NCBI GenBank assembly: GCA_028554755.1
Contig: JAPTOF010000029.1
Location: forward strand, 1,178,001-1,242,000
DNA length: 64,000 nt
Direction of reading: 5' to 3'
From: Cordia subcordata
Lineage: Eukaryota; Streptophyta; Magnoliopsida; Boraginales; Cordiaceae
The notes beneath the pieces are model-generated. The model saw only the letters and a program-made list of their open reading frames with translations. It did not search any database and had not been told where the DNA came from. Position numbers and translations under genes: made by a program. Below, piece after piece: positions 1-11,226 of the stretch. Every line of letters starts with the position of its first letter. Positions within the stretch are counted from its first letter, which is position 1.

Positions 1-734
1 AACCATCCTTGGTCATGGAATCTCTTGATCTCGAGAGCGACCCTTAAGCCATATGACCGATACACCCATAAAGGTAGTATCACTAGATCTAGATGCGGAT
101 GATAAATATCGACAATCCCAAAGAGGGCACATAGATTCCAAATTGCATATGCATGTTCCAATTAATTAGAACTTAGCACTCAATGCATAAGGCTATTGAT
201 CCTAATAAAGTAAGATCTCACCCACAGTGAATCAAAGTATGAAACCCTAACTTCATTAGTTCATCCACATATGCTCAAGATTAAGAGCAATGATCATTTA
301 GTAGTAGTGAGTATCTTGTATTCTTTCTTTGATAGTACATCTCTAAAAAACATACTCACAATGGTCCTGTCAAATATGTGACACACGTACTACTGAGACA
401 AATTCAGAAAGTCCTCTAATGACCTAGGTAGATCGCCCTCAACGAGGAGACTTGCTCAATATAACCTTATCCCGGTAGAGTACCCAACACTACCATTCAG
501 TTACAAACTCAATTTATGACGTGACTAAATTTAGACTTAGACCTACTGTGCGTCCAACCTTACTACGCACCCAAGTCATTAGTTCAAGTCAAGGGACCTT
601 TATACATACATCAATAAAACATACCAGAGATAATATGTGAGGAACTCATAATGCCATTTAACAAAATGATTATACATTGTTTAACACCCAAAATGTTATA
701 TACAAGTGAGCTTTAGGGCATACTAATCCTAACA
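1..734 (-). mobile_element. Copia family A LTR, right part, cut by window edge
   Basis: The sequence aligns by eye with the right-hand portions of the LTRs of elements A (ending 7170 and 18008) and C (ending 49404 and 56878). It ends in CTAATCCTAACA at 734, which is the reverse complement of the family's LTR start TGTTAGGATTAG. On the minus strand this is the first part of an LTR. It interrupts a gypsy-type LTR whose remainder begins at 735. Whether a whole element or a solo LTR lies to the left cannot be seen. Confidence 0.85.
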
Positions 735-914
735 GCATAAGCATTACCCACTTTATAAAATCTACACATAAATACATAGACATGAAAATAGAATGGCTTA
801 AATGTGTTTAGTAACGAATAGACTTCAATTTATACATATGCAACTCTCATAGGCATAATATCAAACACCTAGACATGTATTGAACAACAGCCATTAAAAC
901 AAGAAGAACAAAGC

Positions 915-916
<2 letters not shown>

Positions 917-948
<32 letters not shown>
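917..948. repeat. (AT)n microsatellite within gypsy LTR
   Basis: About 16 AT dinucleotides in a row. It occupies the same relative LTR position as the longer AT run at 44382-44439 and the short 'atatatac' in N1 near 12340. Confidence 0.9.
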
Positions 949-951
<3 letters not shown>

Positions 952-1432
952 GCCATTAAATCCCATAATATAGAAGCATAGAATCAACTCATTACACAAG
1001 TATCATCACCCTAAATAAATCTTCTCAAACATAATATAAAAGAGGATGAAAGAAAGAATAGAAGACTCCCTTTCCATCCTAGCAATTCTTGTACAAAAAT
1101 CTTTGAGCAGGCTTTAATCCAAGTGTTTGAATCCTCCAAATAAGCTTGAATCTACGTGAAAAGTGTGTGATTGTATGTGTTAGAGGTGATGTAGCTAGGG
1201 TTTTTTGTGTGTGTGATAGGTGTGTGATTGGTCTAAAAGTATCTCCCCTTTTTAAAAGCTGAAAAGTCGAGTTTTTATAGCTTCCGCTGAGCACAGCCGG
1301 TCGACCTAGCCGATTGACTAGCTTCTCTTCTTAACTCATCCAGCTTTCAAAGTGATGCTCTCTGGACTGGCCAATCGACCGTCTTCTTAGGGGAGTTCGA
1401 CTGGCAATTTTAGGCTCATCTCTAAAGTGGCT

Positions 1433-1474
1433 GGTCGATCGGCTATTTTCCTAGGTCGATCGGCTATTTTCCTC
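1433..1474. repeat. Two tandem copies of a 21-bp unit
   Basis: The unit GGTCGATCGGCTATTTTCCT plus one base occurs twice back to back. It lies inside the GGTCGAC-rich island of the gypsy-type LTR. Confidence 0.85.
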
Positions 1475-1771
1475 CTCCAATTGGCATTCAATGGTCTGTT
1501 TCTTGCACTTGACCTTTATTGCATGACTCGTACCTCTTCTATCTTCCACATTCATTCTCGTTCAAGCTTTGTTTTAGCCCTATAGCTCACCTAAGGCACA
1601 AAATTAAGCATTTAGTATAGCATTTGACTTAGAAACTCAACTATTTACATTTCCTTGCACTTAAGCCTAACTCAAGTGTATGTTCTATACTAATACATTT
1701 TTTAAAGCTCTAGATACCTCTTAAACATAGGCAATTAACAACATAAATGTACACCAAAACACATCACATCA

Positions 1772-3245
1772 CCTATGTCTTAGTTTAAGTCAACACATGG
1801 GATATTGCAAGAAATGTGGTTGTGGCACAAACTTTGTTTGAGCTTAGTTCCATATTTGTAATATTTTAGCTAATGTGTCGAGTATCCTTGATAGCTGGAA
1901 CCAAAGGTTAAAAAAGTGTTGTTTCTTGATATATTCTTTTTGACCAAAGGCAAAATAATATATCAACCTGAGGAGTAAAAAAGATCATTGGCACTTATGT
2001 TAGATACTTAGAGAATGATAGTATGATTCAGTACTTGCCAAATTCTAGATTTGCTCTATAGGAGATCTTTTGGTCTTTAGTTAAATCTATACCATCTTGA
2101 AAAAGGAAGAGTGCTATATGTTATCATTGTTACACCCGGAGCCTTATCGTAGTGGGAGGATTACCATATAACCTAATAGATGTTGTATAAAGTCTTTTTT
2201 TGATAGGTTTCCAATGTTTTGGGTTGTGGTTCTCACAAGACACGATAAAGTAGTTTCTGATTTAGATATTTGTCATTGATGCATAGCATTAAACTTAGTG
2301 TTTGTTAGTCTAATTATGTTTGGGCTCTTGTAGTTGTATCTAAAGAGGTATAACTCATAGAATGTAGTTGGGTTGACATAGAGCAAAATAGAGCTAATGG
2401 GAAGGTTGAAGCCTTCGTTGCAAGGTTTGATAGCAAAAGGTTATACTCAAAATGAAAAGGGATAGATTATGAGTAAGCCTTCTATTCAAAAGCCATGCTA
2501 GGATCCATTAGTTGACTCCACTACTATCAGTGGTCCTAGTGACAGTGAGATATGATAGATAATTGTCAAGATAGCTTTTCTTGAGTGAAAAGTTTGACGA
2601 GGTCATCTAGATCCATAACCAGACAAGTACATTACTGGATGTAGAGATCATATGGCTTGTACTACTTATGAAGTCCTCTTAAGGGCTTAAGTGAACATCT
2701 AATAAATCATAGTAAATCTAACGAGTCTTTTCTTTATCAAGATATTGACGAACCATGGGCGTACAAGGAAGATAACAAATATATAGTAAAGGTTAACTCT
2801 ATCCTGCATTTCTATATTAAATTGGTCTTAGTTTAGAACAGCATGCAATATCCCAAAGGAGTGTCTTTACCTCCTAGCTATTAGAATGTTTTTATTGACA
2901 GTTGTTCAATGCCTAGAGGTATAAAAAAGATGTTCTAAAGCATTCTGTGCTTTAGTGCAGTGGAAGCTTTACAGACTACCTGCTGAATACTAGAACTAGA
3001 TATCTACTTTTGTAGTGAGCGTGAATAGTGGATATCAATTGGTTTGTGGTTTTGCACATATCCTAGTATCTTTTAGAGAACAGAAGATTATATGTTGAGA
3101 CATTAGATAGAAGATAACATAATTGTGGTGAAAAACCATGTGTGCCTGTGAGACATAACTCTTGAAGAAGAGAATGTTTGCCACACAGGTTAAGTCATTT
3201 GGGAACACGGTTCGGCAGTTGTGATCGTTAGTGCATGTGGGAAAT
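1772..3245 (+). pseudogene. Copia element B1: decayed pol remnant (integrase tail, RT, RNase H)
   Basis: No long frame survives, but copia RT can be traced near 2395-2560, where 'GYTQ..KGIDYE' followed by an 'AML.SI'-like stretch can be read in broken frames; this is the start of copia RT. The DEPWAYK-like stretch near 2745 corresponds to the copia DEPCVYK. The block is an inverted counterpart of about 18352-19830 (B2): for example, 1790-2000 reads as the reverse complement of about 19620-19820. A purine-rich tract at 3230-3245 immediately precedes a TGTTGGGATT LTR start, so this is the 3' end of a plus-strand element whose 5' half was lost at the junction with the gypsy LTR at 1771. Confidence 0.7.
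3230..3245 (+). other. Polypurine tract of copia B1
   Basis: AGTGCATGTGGGAAAT directly upstream of the LTR start TGTTGGGATT at 3246. A purine-rich tract abutting the 3' LTR is the plus-strand primer site in LTR retrotransposons. Confidence 0.6.
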
Positions 3246-3403
3246 TGTTGGGATTGTATGCCTTAAAGACTACAAGCACAAGATGATTACTAGATATTAG
3301 ACATAATTTGTTCAATATACTATTCATATGATTGAGTTTTGCGTAGCATATTCTCTATATTTGTACGTTGGTGCAAAGTATGAAGATCCATTGATATAAA
3401 CCA
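3246..3403 (+). mobile_element. Copia B1 3' LTR, first 158 bp
   Basis: It begins TGTTGGGATTGTATGCC and matches, in opposite orientation, the start of the B2 LTR at 18351 going left (including the blocks ACTACAAGCACAAG and CATATGATTGAGTTTT). The match stops at 3403, where an oppositely oriented LTR end begins. Confidence 0.75.
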
Positions 3404-4087
3404 TGTTGGATCTAGATGCTTTTCCCATGGCTAGTTGTTATTCCAAATTTGAGGGAAAAAAATCATATTTACAACAATAGGAGCAGAAACATAGCATAAA
3501 TATAATCTATTATACACATAGGCGTCATATTTAAGCAAAAACACAAAGGCAAAGTTAAGACCCGTTACCCTCATAGCATGACCCAGATGCAAAGTTGGTT
3601 TCTTTAAGTAATACTTGCATCATATTAGCCCTCTAGTGGTATTCTCCACTATTTCCGAATTTCTATTGCTAGGATACACTTTGCTATACAGTGGGTGAGC
3701 AATATTTATAGCTAAATTGAGGTTATGGAATTTAGTGTGTGTTTTTGGTGCTAGTGTGTGAAAAATCCTTCACAGATCTACCAATAAAATATCTCACTTT
3801 CTTTCTTTTTCTCATGTGGGTCATGCATATCCTATTCTATTTATAGTACAAGGCAACCCAAATAAGGATAAGGTTCCTAGAATATTTTGTTTCACCATAA
3901 TACCCCTCCTTAGTCCTTTTAGAAATGATATATTCCCTAGAGATAAGGCTATCCTAAATATTCCATCTCACACACTTAATATCTTCCATGTGGGACCCAC
4001 TTATCTAATTAAGATATTAATGAGTTATATTAAGAAGACCCAATAATTAAATTACTTCTTAATTCTAAACTCAAATATTAATTAAGG
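3404..4087 (-). mobile_element. Inverted fragment of a B-like copia LTR (3' terminal part)
   Basis: Read on the minus strand, this follows 4380-5090 and 24330-25055: the TTAATTAAGATAT block, the TATA-box region with paired GTAC, a 'CACACACTAGCACCAA'-like block and the downstream segment in the same order. It ends in GATCCAACA (plus-strand TGTTGGATC at 3404), a canonical LTR end. Only the last roughly 680 bp of an LTR is present. It interrupts the plus-strand B1 LTR and joins plus-strand LTR sequence at about 4088. Confidence 0.65.
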
Positions 4088-5090
4088 TCCAAGGTTCCAG
4101 GTGTAGTTTTGGAGGTGATAATGCCCTTTGACCGACCTTGATTACAAGTATACATAGAGGGGTATTTTGGTCATTTCACTAGGTTGATCAAAGATATATG
4201 CATCAAGCTCCTGCTTAGCCAATTACAATTCTTGGAGTGCAGCTTTTGGTCTTTTGGTGGAGTAGACCGAAGTCAAAATAGTCACGATGTCGCCAAATTG
4301 GTGGCAAGGGTATTTTGGTCATTTTAGGAGGAAAGGGTAATTATGTCTTTTGGTTCCTCCACCAACCACTTCTCTATTAGATAAATAATTGAGGAATTTA
4401 TTATGTGGGTTGCTTAATTAAGATTTGAATTTAGAAGATAAGAAGGGAATTAATTATCTAGGTCCTCTTAATGTAACTAATAGATATCTTAATTAGATGA
4501 ACGGGGACCATATAGGAGATATTTAGTGTATGAAATGGAATATTTGGGTGTCCTTTTATCCCAAGAAATATTCCTTACCTAGAAAGTTTAATGAAAGATA
4601 CTAAGGGAAGTTCTACATTCCCTAGATCTTGTTCTTTTAGGGTAAGCTTAGTACTATAAATAGTACAGGATAAGCATAACACAAGATGAGCCTATTTGAT
4701 ATTTTCTTTGTTGGTGTATGTACAATATTTTTCAGACACTAGCACCAAGAACACACAGTAGTATCATCTTCCTCATTTCAGCCTTTATTTTTGCTTGCCC
4801 ACTATGTAGCTAAGTATCCTAGTTGTAGAAAAGTGGTCATAGTGGAGAAGACCATAAGACGGTTACTTCGAGGAAGATTTTATGCAAAGAGGCCACCGAT
4901 CATCAAATCACACACCAGCGGTAACCAAATCTACAGTCATTCTCATTTATATTTACGTATTTAGCATTGTTTCCTATGTATATAACATGTGATTATGCTA
5001 TTTTTTTGCTACCTTGTATAGATTATGAATTAAAATTTAAAATTCGGTACCTAATCTTGAATATGGTAATAGCATATGCATATCCCAACT
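4088..5090 (+). mobile_element. Copia B-type LTR, 3' part, plus orientation
   Basis: It aligns block by block with 24040-25055, including TTTTGGTCATTT, CACGATGTCGCCAAA and TTATGTCTTTTGGTTCCT. It ends near 5090 in ATCCCAACT, one base from the expected ATCCCAACA. The TATA-like GTACTATAAATAGTAC lies at 4651-4666. It may be the right-hand remainder of the B1 3' LTR after the inverted piece at 3404-4087 was inserted or rearranged into it. Confidence 0.65.
4651..4666 (+). promoter_or_regulatory. LTR TATA box in a near-palindrome
   Basis: GTACTATAAATAGTAC: a TATAAATA box flanked by inverted GTAC arms. The related LTR copy at 24616 has the same site as a perfect palindrome. The role as LTR promoter is inferred from the motif and the LTR position. 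Confidence 0.5.
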
Positions 5091-5325
5091 AAACTAAAAT
5101 ACAACACCCAACATACGAGGCTGACAATCATATTATTCAAGACCTCTCCTTATAGCACATCAAAGTGTTATATCTTAACTTAGTCAGTTCATCCACACAT
5201 GCTCAAGATTAAGAGCACTGGTCACTCAGAAGCAGTGAGTATCTCGTCTTTTATATGTGACGGTATGGTTCCCAGAAGACATACTCACGGTGGCCCTATC
5301 TAATACGTGACACACACACTAGGAG
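5074..5325 (-). mobile_element. Copia B2 3' LTR, distal part left of element A
   Basis: Its reverse complement continues the LTR begun at 18351-18014: the GAGATACTCACTGCTTCTGAGTG and GAGCATGTGTGGATGAACTGA blocks also occur, in plus orientation, from 23702. The LTR was split by element A, leaving AGGAG (5321-5325) on this side and AGGAG (18009-18013) on the other. It breaks off at 5072-5079, where GCATATGC joins it to the oppositely oriented LTR to the left. Confidence 0.75.
5321..5325. repeat. Target-site duplication of element A (left copy)
   Basis: AGGAG, repeated exactly at 18009-18013 directly outside the TG...CA ends of element A. Confidence 0.9.
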
Positions 5326-7170
5326 TGTAGGATCGATAATATTACATGTGGTCTATCCTAGTCCATATTTTCAAAAATTCTACCAAGAAAACATGCTAGG
5401 AAAATAAAATAACCACATAACACACATAAAAACATGCTTAAGAACATATAGAACATAACAAGTATTTGCAAAAGTATGTAAAGCTAACCTCTTGAAGCGT
5501 AGGGCCTTTGATGAAGCTATAACCATCACGAGCTTTGTTTCCGCTCACGAACAAGGCCACCAAAAATTTTACTATAAGGGTGTCGCAATAGTAACTCCCT
5601 AGTCTTCTTCCCTATGATTAAAGAGACTTATCTTGAAAGAATAGCTTCTTGTCTGGGAAGAAGCAAAGTAATGTGCTCTTGAAAATCTAGAGCACAAATC
5701 ACACAATAAGTGTATACTATGTGTTGTAGTTTTCTGTTGCTAAAATGGAAGAGATCAACTAAAAAATTTTTTGGATGCTAGAAATAGTTTAAGGTCTTAC
5801 CTATTTATAGGAAAATTTTGGCACCTAAACCTTGTAAACTTTCCATATAGGAAATATTTTCCTAGTAGTAAATGTTTGCCACATGTCATAGAAGTTACTT
5901 GTACAATTTGAATTCTTCTTGTGGTAACTTTGTAGCACGTCTTGGAAGATTACTAGCATGGTCCATAATTCATGTGGAGCTCCAAGCCCAATCAGAAACC
6001 ATTCAAGCCTAATTAGGTTATCTTGGACTCTAAAGAAAGCCCAAACACAATTCAAAGCTTTGGCCCAACAAGGATATTATCACAATATGGAATTTGCTCT
6101 TTCAAAATTCCTCTTTCAAAGTCATTTCAACTAGGGAAGGGACCAAGAAGACATAATTAACCTTGGCTTCCAAAAATAATCAAAAATATCCTTGCCCGAT
6201 TTGGGCAACATAATAATTATTTTTAACTTCGATCTATTCCACCATAAAATCAAAGTTGCACTCCAATAATAATTACTATTACCCACAAGCTTATCATAAC
6301 AGAATGTGAACTTTGTCTTTGACCTACTAAATAAGCGACCATAATGCCCCTCTATGTATACTCATAACTAAGGCTGGTCCTTTGTCCTATGTATTATCAC
6401 CTCCCTAGTTGTATCTTTTTCTGTTAGGTTTCTTGTCTTATTACCAACCATCCTTGATCATGGAATCTCTTGATATAGGAAGTGACCCTCAAGCCATATG
6501 ACCGATACAGCCATGAAGGTAGTATCACTAGATCTAGATTCGAATAATCAATTTGGATAATCCCAAAAAGGGCACATAGATCTCATATTGCATATGCATA
6601 TTCCAATTAATTAAAACTTAGCACTCAATGCACAAGGCTGTTGATCCTAATAAAGTAAGATCTCACTCACAGTAAATCAAAGTACCAAACTCTAACTTCA
6701 TTAGTTCATCCACATATGCTTAAGATTAAGAGCAATGATCATTTAGCAGTAATGAGTATCTTGTTTTCTTTCTTTGATAGTACATCTCTAGAAAACTTAC
6801 TCACAATGGTCCTATCCAATATGTGACACACATACTATCAAGACAAATCTGAAAAGTCCTCTAATGACCTAGGTTGATCACCCTCAACAAGGAGACTTGC
6901 TCAATATAACCTTATCCCAGTAGAGTGCCTAACATTACTATTGGACTCAATATATGACGTGACTAAATCTAGACTTGGACCTACTGTGTGTCTAGCCTTA
7001 CTGCACACGCAAGTCACTAGTTCAAGTCAAGGGACCTTTAGACATACATCAATAAAACATACTAGAGATAATATGTAACAAATCATAGTGCCATTTAAAA
7101 AAATGACTATACATTGTTTAACATTCAAAATGTCATATACAAGTGAGCTTTAGGGCAACTAATCCCAACA
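5326..7170 (-). repeat. Element A 3' LTR
   Basis: 1845 bp, from TGTAGGATCGATAATATTAC to CTAATCCCAACA. It pairs with 16133-18008. The TATA-like block CTATTTATAG at 5801-5810 (TATA on the minus strand) is conserved with the other LTRs of the family. Many scattered substitutions relative to its partner show that the insertion is old. Confidence 0.92.
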
Positions 7171-7186
7171 ATCTCCTACTTGCACT
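7171..7186 (-). other. Element A polypurine tract
   Basis: On the minus strand AGTGCAAGTAGGAGAT directly precedes the 3' LTR start. The same position in element C reads AGTGCAAGTGAGAGAT (49405-49420). Confidence 0.7.
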
Positions 7187-7830
7187 AAAGATCACTTCTA
7201 CACAACCTAATACCCATAGACTCCAAATGTGTGGTAAACATTTTCTCTAGAAAAGTCATTGTAAATGGGTCCGCCAGGTTTTCCACTGAAGCTATCTTTT
7301 CAACTACTACATCTCGTTTCTTGATAAACTCACGAATAAAATGATATTTTCGTTCAATATGTTTACCCTTGTTATGAATCCTGGGCTCTTTGCACTATAA
7401 AATAGCACCATTATTGTTGCAATATAATGTTATTGGTCTATGAGTTGCCAACACAACCTCTAGGTCTAAAAGGAACTTTTATAGTCCTACTGCCTCTTTT
7501 GCAGCCTCAGATGCTGCTACATACTCGGCCTTCATGGTAGAGTCAGCAATACAATTTTGCTTCACGCTTCTCCATGAAATAGCTTATCCTGACAGAGTGA
7601 AAACATATTTAGAAGTAGACTTCATGGAATCTCTATTGGACTAGAAATCCAAGTCTGTATAGGCTAATGGCGTTAGATCATCTGCACGATATTCCAGCAC
7701 ATAATCCATAGTTCATTACGGGAACTTGAATATATGCTTAAACGCGACCCAATGTGCCAGTCCAGGGTTTGACTGATATCTACTAACCATGCGAACACTA
7801 AACCAGATATCTAGTCTAGTACATAAAATG
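7185..7830 (-). pseudogene. Element A RNase H and RT connection, decayed
   Basis: Minus-strand translation in broken frames shows the copia signatures: MVSRYQSNPG, TDLDF (normally TDSDF), 'KQNCIADST' followed by AEYVAASEAAKEA, and the NNGAI.LCKEPR...KGKHIE segment. These end in a C-terminal NLADPFT...LE block. The domain removes RNA from the RNA/DNA hybrid during reverse transcription. Stops and a frameshift near 7715 break it. It follows RT directly, as expected in copia. Confidence 0.85.
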
Positions 7831-8660
7831 GCATATATGAGGCTTCCAACCACCGAAGCATAAGGAACTCGCTTCATGCTCTCTATCTTCTCAAATGTTT
7901 TAAGACAATGATCTCGAGATAGATAAACTCCATGTCTAGAAGGTAATAAGGCCTTTCTAGAGTTTTTCATGTTAAGCCTGACCAATATCTTCTCAATAAA
8001 TGAAGCTTGAGAGGGCTAGCCTTTTGCTCCTACAATCTCTCATAAGCTTGATGCCTAGAACATAACTAGCTTCTTTTAAATCCTTCATTTGAAATTGAGT
8101 AGAAGCCAAACCTTGATGGATGATAACATCCCTATATCATTTCCATTTGGTAGGATATCATCCACATACAGAACCAAAAAAGCTGCAGCATTTCCATTAC
8201 ACCTCTTATACATGCAAGGTTCATCAATAATTTGATCAAAACCATAAGATTTAATTGACTGATCAAATTTGATGTTCCATGCTCTAAATGCCTGCTTTAA
8301 TCCATAAATGGACTTCTTTAGCTTACAAACAATATGTTCCTAGCCTTTTGCAACATATCTATCTGGTAGTGTCATGTGAATGGTCTCATCAAGCTATCCA
8401 TTAAGAAAAGCTATCTTGACGTCCATTTGTCATATCTCGTAGTCATAATGACATGTGATGACAAGAAATATCTTGATGGATTTAAGCATGGCCACTGGTG
8501 AGAAAGTTTCCTCATAATGGATCCCTTCTTTTTTAGTATAACTTTTTGCCACCAACCTTACTTTAAAGGTTTCAACTTTTCCATCAAATCCTCTTTTCCT
8601 TTTGCAGACTTATTTGCACTCTATAGGTTTTACCTCTTCAAGTGCAACTACAAGATCCCA
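7831..8660 (-). pseudogene. Element A reverse transcriptase, decayed
   Basis: The minus-strand reading shows VRLVAKSYTKKEGIHYEETF, AFLNG, KLKKSIYGLKQAFRAWN, DEPCMYKR and the catalytic YVDD (codons at 8157-8168), which is intact. Several TAG/TGA/TAA codons and at least two frame changes (around 8050-8130) prevent translation. The family function is copying element RNA into cDNA. Confidence 0.9.
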
Positions 8661-9159
8661 AGCTTTATTAGCATACATAGATTCTAACTCTAAATCCATT
8701 GCCTTATGCCATTGGTTGGCATCTATCTCGGAAGCTGCTTCATCATAACTTGTGGGATCCACCACCTGATCCTTTGAAGAAGTCTAAAGGGACTTTTTAC
8801 AGCATCTATCAAGAGGCCGAGATATCCTCCGACTAAGATGAGGCTCTGATATATGAGGTGTAAAATGCTATTCCTTTTCATCGACAGTTACCACAAGTGT
8901 TACCAGAGATTCTTGTGAAATCTCTCCTAGAACAACTTCAGAATCTGGTGTTTTATGGATCATTTCATCATTCTCTAAGTATCTAGAGTGGGTGCTTATA
9001 AACACCTTTCACTCCTTGGGATTATAAAAGATCCCACCTCTAGTTCCCGTAGGATACCCAATAAAATAGTAGAACTTAAATCTTGGTTCCAACTTTGAAG
9101 CATTGCTATTAAGTATATAAGCTGGACAACCCTAAATGTGGAGATAATTTAAACTAGGC
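8661..9159 (-). pseudogene. Element A integrase C-terminal and linker region
   Basis: The minus-strand translation gives FKFYYFIGYPTGTRGG, then FYNP.E.KVFISTH.RYLE, typical of the region that joins copia integrase to RT, followed by an acidic, poorly conserved linker and QWHKAMDLELESMYANKAWDL at the RT boundary. It has stops at several positions and is otherwise collinear with element C at 50900-51388. Confidence 0.75.
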
Positions 9160-9449
9160 TTACGCCTGGTCCATATTTCTTGTGGTGTCCTAGGTACTAA
9201 TTTAGACGGTACCCAGTTCAAGATATATGCTGCTATCTCAAGGGCATACACCCAAAAAGATAAAGGTAATGATACATGACTCATCATTGACCTAACCATA
9301 TCTAATAGGGTACGATTTCTGCTCTCTACTGCACTATTTTGCTAGGGAGTCCCTGGTGCAATCAATTGAGACACAATCCCTTCTTGTATAAGGTACTCCC
9401 TAAACTCACCCGAGAGGTATTCTTCACCTCGATCAGACCAAAGCGCTTT
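9160..9449 (-). pseudogene. Element A integrase core, part 2 (left of N1)
   Basis: Minus-strand translation contains LRSDRGEEYLS, the second catalytic Asp segment, then LIAPGTP.QN and AVESRNRTLLDMVRSMMSH, which keeps the catalytic Glu position. One TAG replaces a Gln codon in PQQN. The coding sequence stops at 9449 where the gypsy-type element N1 entered with duplication GCTTT; it resumes at 12895. Confidence 0.85.
9445..9449. repeat. Target-site duplication of N1 (left copy)
   Basis: GCTTT, repeated at 12890-12894. The uninterrupted homologous site lies in element C near 51680. Confidence 0.8.
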
Positions 9450-9756
9450 TGATATGCTATTTGAGCACAAGCCTAAATAGCCCGCAAGCGCACGGTTCGT
9501 GTGTAGTACGATATGTGCGAGTATGGGGTCAAATTTACTAGGAGACCTAACGTGTATGATTTCCTAAGCTATATGCATCCTAAAAAGCTATGTGTTGGCT
9601 CCTAACTACTGCGTTTTGGATTTTTAGTTTAAGGGGAGCTCAAGAAAGGTAAGCCTAATCTAAAGGTAATGAAATGAAAGGGTGCTATGTGTGTGTCATG
9701 AGGGAATCAAGCAATCTAAAGGGATACTGGGGAATAGGGTGATTACAGCTTGCAAA
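9450..9756 (-). repeat. N1 3' LTR remnant (terminal 307 bp)
   Basis: It aligns with 11227-11560: the CTATTTGAGCACAAGCC start, GCCCGCAAGCGCACGG, 'GACCTAACGTGTA' and AATAGGGTGATTAC. Homology stops at about 9757, where gag-like sequence is joined directly. Confidence 0.85.
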
Positions 9757-11100
9757 TGGGTGTTCAATATCATGATTCTTAACTCCAAGAGACTTATCAT
9801 CTATAACCTCAAAAATTGATGTCTTGTTTTCCCCAATGGATGACTTTAAACCTTCCCTAGCTAAAGTCTCTTTAAATTCAATAATATATTCATCACTAGT
9901 GGGTGTCATCTCGCCATCATGCTTTTCATACGGGGTAGACACACATAGAGGGGACAATGGGGACTCAAAGGATTTTCGGTCATGGATGCGCGAATGCTCA
10001 AGGGAGGTGTGTACCCTAGACTCCCTAAATGTAGACTCGAAATGCAAATGAGTGCTATGATCATTAAACTCAACCTCCAAGTGTATGAAATGTGTGGCAT
10101 GAGGAGAAAGAAAAGGCTCAATAACTCAATGGAAGGCGTTAAAAGCTTAGGAAGATAGGGTACTATTGCCTCTAAAACATATCCATAGAAATCATCAAGA
10201 AACATAGTGTCTTTAAACTCATCCTCATCCTCACTACATGATGTTATATCTCCATCAACCTTTCTTTCTAGTTGTCTCTCCAACACATTATCTTTTTCAC
10301 CAATATTTCTCTCGTTTCTAGGTCTCTCTCTTATCTTTTCAACTCGTTCTAAAGGTATCTCAAGACTTCTAACCACGGGTTGTTCATTTTCAACCATTCT
10401 TCTCAAGCACTCATCTTGATTATCAACTTGTTTCCTTATACGATCTAGGCACTCTTGGTTAGATCAGCAGAGGTATATGAGATAGTCATGCTTTTGACTA
10501 CGTGATAGAAACCTAAAAGAAGAAAGTTCTTCCGAGTTAAGATGGGAGAGAATTTGGTAAGGAACATGAGCAACACCGTCATCATAAAACTCAAAGAAAG
10601 GGTGGGTGGTAAACGATGGGGCAGGAGATGGATTTTCAAAGCAATAAGGTAGAAAATATGAAGATGCATGATGCTGCTCCCTAGAATCATTATAATAGGA
10701 TGAAGATGCATGCATAGTCATATGATTGCTAGGGGACAGGGCTTAGCATGCAATCAAGGATAAGGGTGGAAGCTAGGGCAAGTACTAGAATCATGAGTAC
10801 AACTTCCACATAGATTTCAATAACAAGAATATGCATCCCTATAGTCATGATTTCTAAATAAAGAGACATGAGATGATACATGACTATAGGGTCAAAGTTA
10901 GCACTAGCCTTAGATGGGGAATTTTCATGGGAACAGAAAATAGTTGGATGCATAAAACTTCCACAAATGCGACATGCAATGGGAATATGTTTTGGTGGTA
11001 GGAAGAGGATACAAGTGACCACCAAGACGTATTAGGATTATTAATGATTAATTGACACAAAGTAAACCTCTTCACAATGCTCAACAATTTTTTTTTATTT
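9757..11100 (-). pseudogene. N1 gag-like remnant with zinc knuckle
   Basis: On the minus strand several overlapping frames read through. Near 10950-11000 a zinc-knuckle pattern C-x2-C-x4-H-x4-C is seen (CRICGSFMHPTIFC), typical of retroelement nucleocapsid. Downstream there are NHM.MHASSSYYNDS, HVPYQILSHLNSEEL and a charged stretch rich in Arg/Glu/Lys (about 10200-10400) that could be helical. The last frame runs across the deletion joint at 9757 into LTR. Assignment to gag rests on the zinc knuckle and position after the primer site; the acidic part is not recognised. Confidence 0.6.
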
Positions 11101-11202
11101 TTTTATTAATCAAAATAAAGAAAACATGAAAAGAAAAGATAAAACAACACGTAACAAGCTAAGACATACAAAAAGAAAAAAAGAAACCAAACAACCGTTG
11201 CC

Positions 11203-11220
11203 TCCCCAGCAACGGCACCA
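11203..11220 (-). other. N1 primer-binding site (tRNA-Asp type)
   Basis: The minus strand reads TGGTGCCGTTGCTGGGGA, close to the TGGCGCCGTTGCCGGGGA used by Athila/Tat-like elements. It lies a few bases inside the LTR boundary at 11227. Confidence 0.75.
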
Positions 11221-11226
11221 AAAACT

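Larger units (their letters stand above)
735..1771 (-). mobile_element. Gypsy-type (N family) LTR fragment
   Basis: It shares blocks in the same order with the LTR of N1 (11227-12889) and the solo LTR at 43241-45399: the track from 'ataagcat..cccact', the AT microsatellite, the GGTCGAC-rich island and the terminal part near 'actaatacat'. It ends in CACATCACATCA at 1771, after which copia B1 sequence starts. Its left part is outside the window or removed, and the copia A LTR at 1-734 was inserted into it. Confidence 0.7.

Noticed and set aside
9824..10419. Plus-strand frames within N1 (including a Ser-rich one)
   Set aside because: Antisense to the gag-like coding of N1; Ser/Leu richness is the complement of an Arg/Glu-rich frame.
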